Origin: Bathymodiolus brooksi
Lineage: Eukaryota; Mollusca; Bivalvia; Mytilida; Modiolidae
Direction: 5' to 3'
NCBI GenBank assembly: GCA_963680875.1
Contig: OY804577.1
Span: forward strand, 102,497,906 to 102,561,905
DNA length: 64,000 bases
How positions within the stretch are numbered: position 1 is the stretch's first letter; each line of letters opens with the position of its first letter. Under the pieces are notes generated by a model. The model saw nothing but the letters and a program-made list of their open reading frames with translations, was not told where the DNA came from and ran no database searches. This document shows positions 32,990 to 44,732 of this stretch, one piece after another. The translations under genes and the position numbers were made by a program.

Positions 32990-34410
32990 CGATCACAACA
33001 TCTACTATATGTTTCAGTTGTTTACGAATATGAGACACTAGTTTAAATGTGCCCCTTGTCCGCATGGAGAAGACGACGTATGTTGAGGAACAACTACCGA
33101 ATGTCCAGTTGTTTAGGAACATGAGACACAGGCAACATGGTATATGTACCTCCTATCAGCATGGTGTAGACAACACAAGATCAACAAGTTCTATGGTATG
33201 TCTCAGTTATGTTTAGGAATACGAGATAATAGCATAGTTGTGTCTCCTGTCAGCATGGAGCAGACGATATAAGATGAGGAACTCTACGGTATGTCCAGTT
33301 GTTTACGAACACGAGACACTAGCATAATGGTACCTCCTATCAGCATGGCACTGATAACATACATTGTAAGATGAGGAACATCTATGCTATGATTCAGTTC
33401 TGTACGAACATGAGACACTAGCATAGTTGTACCTCCTATCAGCATGGTACTGACGACATACATTGTAAGATCAAGGGCGTAGCTTACGTTGAGGCAACCG
33501 AGGCAGCTGCCTCGGTAAAAAATATATGCAAAAAAAAAATATAAAGACAATTAAATTGTATTTCCATGTTCTCAATAAAGGGACAATAAATAAGTTAACA
33601 GACTAAGACTCAGTTACTGACGGAAATGGCACCTAGTTGAAGGGTTTAGGCCTCATTGCAACTTCAAGATGAAGAACAGCAATTATAAGGTGCTGTTCCT
33701 GTATAGCAATCACAAAAATAGTATGTTCAAGTTTATATGTGTGATTTTGTCTAATGCAATCCATAATATTTTTGAATCGGCAATTAACAAAGTTTCTTGG
33801 ACTAAGTTGTACATGTTAGATGACCATTATGAATGTACAATTGTGTATAGCTGTGACATATTTTTATGACTATTTTGAAGCAAAACTGGTCCCAAATATA
33901 CTCTAAATTGCTCAAAATCGCTTATGGGGGGCTTTGCCCCTGTACCACACTGGGGTCTTCAGGCAGCCCCCAGACCCCCTGCCTCAGTAGAATAACATAG
34001 TAAGCTACGCCCCTGAAGATGAGGAACATCTATGCTATGATTCAGTTCTGTACGAACATGAGAAACTACCATAGTTGTACCTCCTATCAACATGGCACTG
34101 ACGACATAAGATGAGAAATATCTACTGTATGTCTCAGTTATGTTTACTAATATGAGACAATATCCTCATGGTGCCTGTTGTCAACATGGAGCAGACAACA
34201 TTAAGATCAGCAACATCTACAGTATGTCTCAGCTATGTTTATGAATATGAGACACTATAATAATGGTGCCTGTTGTCAAGCATGGAGCAGACCACATAAG
34301 ATGAGGAACTTCTATATGTTTCAGCTGTTTACGAATATGAGACATTAGAATAATAGTACCCCCTATCAGCATGGCTCCAATGACACAAGATCAGTAACAT
34401 CTATGGTAGT
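32990..34410 (+). repeat. ~92-bp minisatellite, split by an insertion
   Basis: Units share cagttgtttacgaacatgag-type text, then gacactagcat, gtacctcctatcagcatgg and acataagatgaggaacatc. About 10 units in two blocks, 32990-33471 and 34016-34410, with a 544-bp element between. Confidence 0.85.
33472..34015. mobile_element. hAT-like element inside the 92-bp array
   Basis: Ends CAAGGGCGTAGCTTAC and GTAAGCTACGCCCCTG are inverted copies. Next to them gaggcagctgcctcgg and ccccctgcctcag also pair. The repeat unit is interrupted within gtaagatgaggaac and AAGAT is present on both sides, a 5-bp duplication. Only short open frames, so non-autonomous. The internal ggggggctttgcccctgtac motif is typical of CAGGGGCGTAGC-type elements. 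Confidence 0.8.
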
Positions 34411-34429
34411 GTAGGCATTAAAAATTAGG

Positions 34430-35870
34430 GCTTCCTGGTTTCCAGAATGAACAAATAACCAAAGACATTTGGTAAAACATTTTATTAATTACACAATCTG
34501 ATATTATTTTGCAATCTTCACAAAGATGTAGAAGAATTAATTATAATGTATTATCTGTTTCAAATTGAGTAAGGCCACAAGTTATTTGACAATTAACTAT
34601 ATATATATGGGCTTAAACAGTAGTCAATGACAATTGAACAAAACAAAAAATGAACAATATATAATTAAACATCTGAAAGGTGCTCAAGAACATTACAAAA
34701 GTGAAATAGATATACTTTTAAAGCTAAAGTGCTGCCATGATCGTATGGTTGTTGGAGTTATACCAAAATTGGCTACGGTCACCTAAAATCGGCAAAGAAT
34801 TTACAACTGTTTCCTATTTGAACCAGTCAAAATAAGACATATAGACTGTATTTTGTCATATATATACACATTACATAATATGTTGGGTTTTCCAAATCTA
34901 TTGACATATTTACAATAACAAAAATATGCAGTATGAACCTTATCTGTAACATATACAAGTATAAATATAGAATAACTGCAGTTTTGAAGGTTGAGACAGA
35001 CATTATCACTAGTATTGAATCGAGTCTGATAGGATGAATTGTGATACTATCGTTAGTAATAATGAATGTCGAAACCTAAAAAACTGACTGTATTCTTTTT
35101 ATTGGTTACTTTATAGTGTGTTTGACGTCACAATGACAGATAATTTCTAATATCAGACACAGTTAGTTCCTACTGACAATTTCGCTTGGTGAGATCAAAG
35201 GGAAAATGCCCAAATTACCGATAAATTGTTCAAGTGTTGAAGTAAGAATATATTTTATATACAGTTAATTATTTGCCTTTTGGAAATAACTTTATAATTT
35301 AAATTATTGTAATGCTGACATGTGTAAGCTGCCATGTGCAAAGGAATAATCCATCAAAATCAAAATTAATTTATTGTGGAAATGGAATAGTTCAATGAAA
35401 AGTATTGTAACAAGCCAATGGTAAATGATCAGGTCCAATGAAAAATATTGTAAAATGCCAATGGTAAATGATCATGTCCAATGAAAAGTATTATAACAAG
35501 CCAATGGTAAATGATCATGTCTTTCTGGAGTGAAAAATATTAAAATAGCTCTTCATCACAGTACAAATTTCAGAAATATTTTCGTGAATTTTGTAAAATT
35601 ATATATTATTTATTAAAGCTGTCTAATCATGTACAAAAATGCAAGATTTCAAATCTTTATATAAAATTCATATTTCAAAATTTTTAAAATGTAAATCAAC
35701 ATTAAAAAAATGTGAATGTTTTAAATTTTTATTGAACATTAAATTCTAACTTACAAATTATTCTTTTCAAATATATTTCAAGAATAAAAGTTAAACATAC
35801 AAACAGGTCTTAATAAAAGACATGTCACCCAACATAATTAGACCCGATATAGCAATATCAATGAAAGATA
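34430..35870. other. Intergenic AT-rich stretch with one short triplication
   Basis: Contains a SINE-A scrap (34735-34760), a family E scrap (34768-34790) and three tandem copies of a 43-bp unit at 35391-35521 (ccaatgaaaagtattgtaac, aagccaatggtaaatgatca). No coding sequence seen. Confidence 0.6.
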
Positions 35871-35881
35871 CTAATTGTGGG

Positions 35882-36091
35882 CAGGTGCAGATTATCCTAT
35901 AGGCCGTTGCCTAGAACCCCTCAATCTTGAGGCCCTAAAAGGTTTACTTCAAGCTATGTAAATGTCGCTAAAATATATCTCGAGTAAAAAAAATATTCAA
36001 GACAGGTGCGGGTAAGCTAGAGGGTGGCTCCATCTGAGGGGGCCATAATTTCATTAGTCTAGGGGCCCCAAAAGGTCATAATCCGGCCCTG
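35882..36091. mobile_element. hAT-like MITE with 8-bp target duplication
   Basis: Ends CAGGTGCAGATTATCC and GGTCATAATCCGGCCCTG are imperfect inverted repeats of the same family as 27588-31428. Flanks attgtggg and atcgtggg differ at one base of eight, fitting hAT insertion. 210 bp, noncoding. Confidence 0.75.
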
Positions 36092-36116
36092 ATCGTGGGG
36101 AAAGTAATATGCACAA

Positions 36117-36170
36117 CTATGTAGATAAAGAGTTGTCTGATTGTAGATGGGATCGTAGAGCTTCTTCTGA
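36117..36170 (-). CDS. MLX: Candidate last exon of MLX
   Basis: After a minus-strand AG (cacaagag), 17 codons [17 protein letters not shown] then TAG join in phase 0 to exon 7. The length is close to the 18 residues that follow the CKPQ motif in human MLX, but the sequence is poorly alike and the polypyrimidine tract is weak. It lies 3 kb beyond exon 7. A better exon may exist in 36.2-39.1 kb, though I did not find one. Confidence 0.25.
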   Translation of the reverse strand, partial: SEEALRSHLQSDNSLST

Positions 36171-39100
36171 CTCTTGTGAAATTGAGTCATAACTTCCGAA
36201 CTTCCGAAAAAATTAAAATGAACATCTTAATGTAGTTACCATCAACCAAGGCAAACTAAAAAGTCATCCAAGAAGGAGGAGTCACAAACACAAGGTCAAG
36301 TGTAATGCTGTCTTTAACATTCTTCTTTTTTTGTAACAAACTGATCTTTTTAAAGATGGCTGTCAGAGCATGATTCTAACTGACGCCATACATTTTACCT
36401 TGTAGAATCCATTTCATAAAGCAGCATCTTAAACTTCATCTTATTCAAGCACAACATGTAGACATACTGGCCATTTTGAAGAAATTTCTATTTTTACTAA
36501 CTGAGGCCATCTTGGATGCTTTGGGTTTATCAGATACAATATTGAAGAAGAACATCGAAGAACTATCCTAGCCAAGTTTTCACATACAAAATGGCATGTT
36601 CTAGATTGTCCAAATTTGAATTTGACTTTTAACTGGTTATAGAAAACTGAAGTTAGATCATGGAAACTATTTATCTACAGATCTATGCTAATAACAATGG
36701 ACATTGCTATGCCACACATTTTGTGTTGGTAAAAATTAAATTTAAAAATAAAACTTTTAAATACTATTATATTATACATTTAGTGATGTTATGGTCTTCT
36801 AGTAAAACCTTGAACAATAAAAAAAATCAATGAGTTATTGAACATATGTTTCATTAAGATCTTTCTGAGCAGTTGGTGCAACATATTCTAAAATATACTA
36901 TATCATCTAATATATATATATAATTACAATTTAATTTAATTTGAATATTTCAATCTGATTGGCTAATCCGCCTGGAGAAAATTTTGGTTATACTCGATAA
37001 CCTGGGTTCCCAACTTGGTATTGTGACGTCACCAACGTGTTCATCCGCCAACGACAAATTCAAATAGTCACATGAAATAATCGTAATTAAAATTGAGGAA
37101 TCATTAAATTTTGTGTAAAAATTAAATTATAAGGAATATTTGAAATTGCTGAACAGGTTATACTTGCATAACCTAGTTTGGGTCAGTTTACTCTGTTCAT
37201 AAATCGCTTCACGGTTTATTAAGCGTAAACTGACCCAAACCAGGTTATATCGTATAACCTGTTCAACAATTTCAAATATTCCATAAATACCGCATACCAA
37301 ACAAGTTAGAATATTTTCAGAAACTTGGTATTTTTCTGCAGTCTCATTATTAAAGATCACTCAAGAACTATCGTAAAATAACATCAGTTTCAATAACAAA
37401 TATTTTTAACACAGTTTAAAGTTACATACATGTGATACAAGATTTTTATTCTGTTATATGAGATATATTCTAAAATAATGCTGTATTATTTACATGATAA
37501 TCATGTGATTGTTCCTAAAAAAAATCAAAAAATCATGTGATTGCTCTAAAATGAACATATAAATTTTGTGATTAATATAAAATTATCATTTTAATCACAT
37601 GATTGATCTAATATGATCATTTTAATCATGTAATCAATCTAAAATGATCATTTTAATCACATGATTGACCTAAAATGATATTTTTCATCATGTGATCAAC
37701 TAAGATAATCATAATAATCATGTGATTGATATATATATTGAAAATGCTTTAGTCAATGAACTATTATTTAGATTGTCAGTATATAATATTAATAATAATA
37801 ATAATAACACACATGTTAATCAACCTCTACTAAATAATTCCAAGTACTTATTTTTTTGTTGTCATTGTCATTCAGTATTTATTATCTAGTCTTCACTATA
37901 TGACATATTTACACAACATTATCAATTATTGCCTGTCTGTGAGTACCTTCATCAGTTTCTTATTACTTTGGATTATTATTGTTGATTAAGGTGTCTAAGA
38001 ATGGTAACGGTGACATCTCTCAATGACTGAAACATAAATGATATGGTTTCTACATATACCTCACTGTTATAATTAAAGGAGATATTATTCGAACCCCGTT
38101 CATGGCGAGATGTACTCGATACAACATTATGTGCTAAAAGCTTGTGTGTGACCTGCAGCAGGTCGGTGGTTTTCTACGGGTATTCCGGTTTCCTCCACCA
38201 ATAAAACTGACTGCCACGATATAACTGAAATATTGTTGAAAGTGGCATTAAACACCATAAACCCTATAGTAGATATTAAACTAAATATTTCCAATAGATA
38301 AATTTGGTGGTGTTTAATTAATGCTTTCATAGACACAATTATCGGTGATTTGTAAATTTTCCCTTTGATCTTTATAGACCATAATATCTATGATCAAGCA
38401 ACACACATGACAGTGTTCAAAATAATGCTGAACCACATGGCTACATCCTGCTGAAATTTGGCTTTGATGCCATATTGCAATGAGAAATCCATTCTCACAT
38501 CACAAATCAAAAATAGTATATATTTATCAGAAGGACATATTGACATGTTATCTATGTTATTGATAGTTAATCTGACAAGCATAAGATAACTAAATGCTTA
38601 TATAGGTCTAGACTGTACGTCAACAATTTGTTTTGTAATTGTAGTTATATCTAACTATACAATCAGTGCCTATCCTATCTAAGGTCTATTAGTTTGATGC
38701 CTGTGTATGGAGGTTGGGTTAGGGTTATGGTATTTAACCCCACTTTCAACAATATTTCAGTTATACCGTTGCGATCAGTTTTATTGGTGGAGGAAACTGG
38801 AGTACCCAGAGAAAACCACAGATCTGCCACTAGTCACTGACAAATTTTACCACATAATGTTGTATCAAGTATACCTCACCATGAATGAAATTCGAACTTA
38901 AAACGTAAGTGGTGATAGGCATTGATTGCACATAGGATCACGGCCATGGCAGTCCCTCCTGTGTATGGCAATGTGAACATGATATTTCTTTTTGTGATAA
39001 AGTTTGTCAGTTGGTCTTTCTCTCCAGTTTCTTCCACAAATAAAACTGAAGTGCCATTAAACACTAACAACTCTCATCTTTGTTAAAGTAAAGAAAAAGA

Positions 39101-42100
39101 AACAATTAGAGTTAATATTTAATCTAATTATACCTGTGGTTTGCAGTATTCCTCTAGCCATTGAAATACACAGGCTGACAGCTCGGCAAAGTTGGAAACG
39201 GCAATGTTGTCATTAAATGACTGGAACAAAGTATCCATAATCTGTTGGAACTGGTAGAAAAAAAATAGCTATGTTAACACAACTAAATTGAAACAGTAAT
39301 GTCAGCATTTAATATATGGTGCAATCTGTTGGAACTGGTAGGATAAATCAGTATAATAAAGATTTATGATAAGAAAGTTTAACAGTGATGGTCAATAATT
39401 CCACCTATATCAACAAAATGAAAACGACCTCCTACCTGAAATAATAGAACACAACAAAATACCATATTTGTCGATGGAAATCCATGTCCTGGCTTGGGAC
39501 AGACACAAAAATGTGGTGGGTCAATTTAATTACAGCTCAGGTTCAATTACACTTGTAGTTCCTAACAAGAGGCTCTTTATATATTTTTCCATATGGTCCT
39601 GACTACAAACTTATCATACATTTTTCCAAACACCTAATAGTACAATACAATTTTTAAACATGCAAAACTTCAAATAATTTAATTAAAGGAATGGTAAAAT
39701 CTATCCATACAGTTACAATTTTATCTATCAGTAGAAGACAGATCAACAGATTTCTATAATTTTTTTGAAATTTCAAACGGTGGTGTAGAATCAAAATACT
39801 TACTACTTGAAACTTGGCTTCATCAGGAACTTGATTCTGTCCATGAACAGGTTGGTTCTGGTGTGTTTTTACAATATGTTCATAATTACTAAAACAGAAA
39901 ACAATTACTGGCCTTGAAATCCTAATGTATACACAACTTCAATAAAACACAATATCCCAAATCTAGGGTTAGGGTATGTTGTTTAATGCCACTTTCAAAA
40001 ATATTTCAGTTATATCGTGGCAGTCAGTTTTATTGGTGGAGGAAACCGGAGTACAAAGAGAAAATCACCGACCTGCAGCAAGTCACTGACAAACTTTATC
40101 ACACAATGTTGTATCGATGTTGTACACCTCGCCATGAGCAGGGCTCAAACTCACAACATTAGTGGTGATAGGCACTAATTGCACAGGTAGTTGTAAATCC
40201 AACTACCATACGATCACGTCCACAACAGACCCTTTCCAAATCTATCTTTTCTATAAGGGCAGTAATTACTATATACACCATAATTCTTTATATACTTTAA
40301 AAGAACAGTAAGCTAAAGGAAGAAGAAAGCAAATGTCATCAAAACATTTTTTTTCAATGTTTTAATTTTATTTTCCAAAAGTCACCAGCATTCAACAACA
40401 TATATTTTAAATAAATTATCAAAACTTATGCACAAGATTTTCACAATAGGCCATGAACAAGGGACATAACTCTAACTTTTCTTTCATATAAAATCATACT
40501 TATCATGAAAACAAATTTGGTCCACAGCAGTTTGTTATAAGCTAACTTAATTGTATTAAAACATTGTACATTGTAATTTCTGACAATTATAGAACTATTA
40601 ACGTAGCATATACAAGAAAGGGAAATAATCTATGTATTGTTTGATTGTTGAAGTGAGCAGTATTTCAGGAATATTCATAAGGAGCAAAAGATTTCACCAT
40701 AATTATGAAAATAGCCTTTTTTGTCTTAACACCACTTCTAGGGAATGATATAACATGAAAATCATAATTAATATCTCATACAACATGCTACCATAAAGTA
40801 ATAATTCAACCTACTAAAGCATGACATGCATACATTTTGACCATTTAGGCAATATAAAGAAAATTTATGTTCATTTTTAATTTTACAAGTAAAAAAATGG
40901 CAAAGGGTGTTCATTACACAAGATCCAGAGCTAGATTGTTATAAAATACTGACGCTTTCATGATCTTGAGGGCCATGACTTCCTTCCTAAGATTATCTAA
41001 ATCATCTTCTTGTCTTTTCTTCTGTGAGATCAAGTACTGTATGTAATCAATAGCTAGAAAACAAATGAATTATATTATTAATTTTTTCAAGACAGAACTA
41101 CTTGTACTTCAGACAATGTCAGACAATCTGAATTCAACAATATTTCAGTTATATCGTGGCAGTCTGGCGGTCAGTTTTATTGGTGGAGGAAACCGGAGTA
41201 CACAGAGAAAACCACTGACCTGTCGCAATTCACTGACAAATTTTATCACATAATGTTGTATCGGGTACATCATGAGCGGATTCGAACTCACAACGATAGT
41301 TGTGATAGGCACTGATTGCACATGTAATTGTAAATCCAACTACCATATGATCAAGACCACGACGGTCCCTACATGTTAAATATGCTTCATGTTAACTGAC
41401 ATAGCAATCTAATTAAAATGAAATGTTTGTTCTTTCTTTCCTTTTCTTTGGAAAAACATATAACGACATCTCGAATGGGGTCACATCATGGTACATCTTT
41501 TCAACTGAACAATCACAGACGAGCCTACTAAATCTTTAGGCAAAAAACCGAGTACACACCTAGAGCTGTTTTCTGATTGGTTAATACATTTAATTGTCTT
41601 GCATATGATTGGACGGTCAAAGATGAATGAAAGGTTACACGAAATAACCCCAGAGGGGATGTTGTTAGATATCAGTGTATCGCCAAAGAAGAAAAAAAAT
41701 TCATACCTGTATATCTTCCAAAAATTGAGACCTTTCATGATTTTGAATTTACTACCGGTAGATACTGGGTATGTACTGAAAATTACCTAATTAAAGTTAA
41801 AAAAATAACTACAATATCACTGAAATTGAAATAAATCAATAAAATTATTTAACATATTTGTCACTTAGTGTCAGTATATGTTAACAGAATCTTGGCTTTA
41901 TAAAACTACTCACATCTCTGTAGAACAGTAGCTTTACTGAGTTTTTGAGAACCGACACTGTCACTGTTCTGACATGTTGGAACAATACATTGAAGTTCTT
42001 CATATCCTTTCTGAAAACAATGATATTTATACTCAAAATTTATAAATATTGGTGTTTTCACCAGAAGTTCAGTAAGGGATTAATATTGTATATGTGCAAT

Positions 42101-44134
42101 CAGAGGGCACTTATGCGTCATTTTATGAATTCAGAGGGCAGCATAAATGAAGACCTGAGCACACTTGATTAATTGTCAGATATTATCAATGTTAAAACTA
42201 TTTATATTGTCATACATTGTCGGAAAATATCAAATTTATTTGTACAAGCATTAGAACCAGGTAGAAAAGTGAGTCTTTGGCTCAACAGGAATCAAGTAAC
42301 AGAAAAACTATATCTTGCTCAGTGACCATATAGAACAAAAATTTACCCAGTCAGTGCAATTTGACTGCTTAAGTAGAACCAGTGCAGGATAAACATTTTT
42401 AAGTTATTGTATAGACTGGATGTGCCTACACTCTTACACTATGCAAGTAATACAAAATGTTACCTTTATTGCATCTCTTCTCTTCTGTTCAGCGTGAGTG
42501 TGTGCCTCACGTCTACGATCTTTATAGCTCATAGTCTGTCTAGTGTGGTCACTGTCTTCATCATCTAAAAAGTCAAATGTTTCTCATGTCATAAGATCAA
42601 AGAGTACTGTTTCCACATCTGTGAGCGAGTGATTGTTGTTTATTGCCAAATGAGCAATTATTCAGCTATATCATGGCACAAACTGTTTAAATTCAATGAA
42701 ATGATGATAATGATGTCCACTTTGTACTAGACCAACACAATTAATTGGATCCTTCTAGTGCTAGCTCAATGAAACAACAGTCTGTGGGTAGACATGTCGC
42801 TCCATTTGGACACATTATCTTGATTCCATGCAAACCAGTCATTGCTCTTTCTCCTTAATGCTACATGATTAGCGGAGAAGCAGCAAATACCAATTTTATA
42901 CAATAGTCTCTGGATTGACCCAACAGGGACTCAAAACCACATTCTTAACGCACTCAAGGCGAGCATGCTAACCATTACACCACTTTTGTAGTTTATCTGT
43001 GAGTGAGTGATTGCTGCTTAAAACCAAGTAGTGAGCAATGTTCAGCTGTATCATGTTGAGAACAAATTACTTTTTGATATGATGACTAGACCTGGATCAA
43101 ACCCACAATCTACCACACTTGAGGTGAGGATGCTAAGAAATTACATCACTCTTCCTTACCTGTATTGTGAGCAGACGATGCAGATGACAAACATCCTTGT
43201 GGTATAGATCCTGTACTACTGGTACGTGAGAAGGAAAATCTGTTATTATGTGTTGGACTGATAGTCTCCACTTTCATCTGATCATCTTCATTGTCTGAAA
43301 AATAACAGATTTTTTTTTATAATTGGGTTCGTGAGCAGATTTCATGATCACCACCTGTCCCATGATTTTGTACATAAATCTAATAGGATATGTGTAGTGT
43401 ATGATATGGATTTCTGTATGAATGACCAAAACTGAAATGTGCATATTTGAATAGAAATGTCAGATAGGACATGTATAACTTTCTATAGTGTTATCATAAT
43501 ACATGCGTAGTGTATATAGGATTTGTGTTAGGTCTCCAGAATAACTACTGTATCTTTAAATTTTCAAAAAAAAATGGTATACATGTAGGTCCACAGTACT
43601 TCATACCTACATTGTACCACAATCCAGGATAGGCTCAAATTTGTACCATAAATTTACCTGTTAGTGTTACTAACCACATTCAAAGCTCTCCAAAACATGG
43701 GGATTGTATCAAGACAAGGGTTAGGGTTATGGTGTTTAACTCCACTTTCAACAATATTTCAGTTATATCATGGTGGTCAGTTTTATTGGTAGAGGACACT
43801 GGAGTACCAGAGAAAACCACTGACCTACATAATGTTGTATCAAGTACACATTGCCATGAGTGGGATTCAATTTCACAACGTTATTGGTGATAGGCACTGA
43901 TTGCACATGTAGTTGTAAATCCAACTACCATACGATCATGACCAAGATGGTTACTGTGATATAGTGAAAATTTGCTGAAAAGGTAATAAAGCCAACATCT
44001 GTTCAATTTGACAATATGATAATAGAAAAGTTTTATTTTTGAAGACATACCGGTACATTTTGTATTCTTCAAGTAAAATAAATTTACTCACGTCTTAGTT
44101 CAAAAGTGACATCACTGAATGAGCCATCAGCCAT
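36117..44134 (-). CDS. MLX: MLX, Max-like protein X (bHLH-leucine zipper)
   Basis: Exons 44134-44092, 43294-43160, 42564-42464, 42010-41914, 41053-40954, 39888-39804 and 39250-39134 join in frame (226 codons). With the doubtful exon 36170-36117 the protein is 243 aa, near the 244-298 aa of vertebrate isoforms. Order: acidic/Ser N-terminus; basic region [20 protein letters not shown] (about residues 73-92) with the E-box-contacting His, Glu and Arg; helix 1 [14 protein letters not shown]; loop; helix 2 [20 protein letters not shown]; leucine zipper around [14 protein letters not shown]; then the C-terminal domain [14 protein letters not shown] ... [22 protein letters not shown] pairs with Mondo/ChREBP or MNT/MXD proteins at E boxes and links sugar status to transcription. 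Introns hold several SINE copies. Identity is very sure. Confidence 0.9.
37132..37281. repeat. Foldback element 5
   Basis: ggaatatttgaaattgctga pairs with tcaacaatttcaaatattcc; gggtcagtttac pairs with gtaaactgaccc. 150 bp, strong hairpin. A related text (ataacctgggtt) is nearby at 36990. Confidence 0.8.
37495..37740. repeat. Degenerate repeat of CATGTGAT / ATCACATG motifs
   Basis: About seven units of 35-40 bp, each with aatcatgtgatt or its complement and an (c)taaaatgatcatttt spacer. AT-rich and partly palindromic. CATGTG is an E-box variant. Confidence 0.75.
38088..38275 (+). repeat. SINE-A, 5'-truncated
   Basis: Starts inside the B box (attcgaaccccgttcatggc) and ends gcattaaacaccataaaccc. 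Confidence 0.75.
38705..39070 (-). repeat. SINE-A copy followed by an opposed fragment
   Basis: 38714-38960 is a full antisense copy beginning ggttagggttatggtattta. 38940-39065 is a sense fragment with ttgtgataaagtttgtcag and aataaaactgaagtgcc. The two meet head to head 65 bases from MLX exon 7. Confidence 0.7.
39134..39250 (-). CDS. MLX: MLX exon 7
   Basis: Minus-strand acceptor ttctaccag, donor CACAG then gtataa. Encodes [14 protein letters not shown] and [19 protein letters not shown], the conserved C-terminal dimerisation/cytoplasmic-retention domain. Phase 0 at both ends. Confidence 0.9.
39804..39888 (-). CDS. MLX: MLX exon 6
   Basis: Acceptor ctgttttag, donor CAAGTA then gtaagt. Encodes [12 protein letters not shown] and PDEAKFQV, matching the linker after the zipper. 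Confidence 0.9.
39962..40235 (-). repeat. SINE-A, full length, antisense
   Basis: tagggttagggtatgttgtt, central box ggtcagttttattggtggag, B-box complement gggctcaaactcacaac, then ccaactaccatacgatcacg. In MLX intron 5. The rest of that intron (40240-40950) shows nothing. Confidence 0.8.
40954..41053 (-). CDS. MLX: MLX exon 5 (helix 2 end and zipper)
   Basis: Acceptor tgttttctag, donor AAAGC then gtcagt, chosen because it restores the phase and gives KIMKANYE as in relatives. Encodes [15 protein letters not shown] and the zipper. Confidence 0.88.
41128..41370 (-). repeat. SINE-A, antisense
   Basis: Enters at attcaacaatatttcagtta (tail lost) and runs to accatatgatcaagaccacg. MLX intron 4. Confidence 0.75.
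41914..42010 (-). CDS. MLX: MLX exon 4 (helix 1, loop, helix 2)
   Basis: Acceptor gttttcag, donor AGAGAT then gtgagt, phase 1. Encodes [20 protein letters not shown] and [12 protein letters not shown]. Confidence 0.9.
42464..42564 (-). CDS. MLX: MLX exon 3 (basic region)
   Basis: Acceptor actttttag, donor AAAG then gtaaca, phase 0. Encodes [20 protein letters not shown] and [13 protein letters not shown]. Confidence 0.92.
42612..42985 (-). repeat. SINE-B, full length, antisense
   Basis: Reads on the minus strand as ggtgtaatggttagcatgct, ttgagtccctgttgggtc, gcagcaaatacc context and a tail of cactcgctcac type. A partial second copy follows at 43000-43150. MLX intron 2. Confidence 0.75.
43160..43294 (-). 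CDS. MLX: MLX exon 2
   Basis: Acceptor ttatttttcag, donor ACAG then gtaagg, phase 1 at both ends. Encodes [17 protein letters not shown] and [20 protein letters not shown], a Ser-rich N-terminal segment. Confidence 0.85.
43715..43955 (-). repeat. SINE-A, antisense, telomere-like tail
   Basis: aagggttagggttatggtgt, central box ggtcagttttattggtagag, then ccatacgatcatgaccaaga. MLX intron 1. Confidence 0.78.
44092..44134 (-). CDS. MLX: MLX exon 1 (start codon)
   Basis: AAAATGG start context, encodes [14 protein letters not shown], donor AGAC then gtgagt. No good acceptor lies just upstream, so the start is probably in the first exon or in a 5' UTR exon reaching here. Confidence 0.8.
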
Positions 44135-44732
44135 TTTGTTTCTTCTTTTTGAACTATGCTATAACATTCTGATCATCTAAAACAAGAAATCATATCACAT
44201 TCACATTATATATATTTATAATCATCCTTCCATTCTGGAAATGAGAAGTCTCATTAACAAATTTTACATTTTGACAATTATCTCCCTTTCTTTATTGATT
44301 ATTGTCCATCAAAAGTCATCACTATGAAGAATCAGTTCAAACAATGCAGGATGGAATTTCATAAGGAATTTAGAGATTTTGTATTGGAAGCCTTCTATTT
44401 TTATATTACACTTTGACATTTTTTTTACCATTGAGTGTATGGAATTTGTATTAATATCAGAGGTCCAAATATGCTGCATGCAAGGATATTTTTATGCAAT
44501 TAAATTTGATATAAACGCACGAGTAGTAAAAACTCAGTGTACAAATATCTGTCCTTGATGCTAAATAAACATTAATAACAAAATTGTGCATACTAATACA
44601 CATCATCCTAATTTCAACTAATTACAGCAGTTGTGAAATTTCTGTTGTTTTTAGTATTTTTAAGATAACAATTTTATGTAACTATACAAAAGATAAAGCT
44701 GGACTAAGTTGTTGTACATGCGATTTGGAAGC

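Noticed and set aside
38714..38735. Interstitial telomere
   Set aside because: TTAGGG-like text is only two to three units long and always sits at the end of SINE-A, so it is part of the SINE tail.
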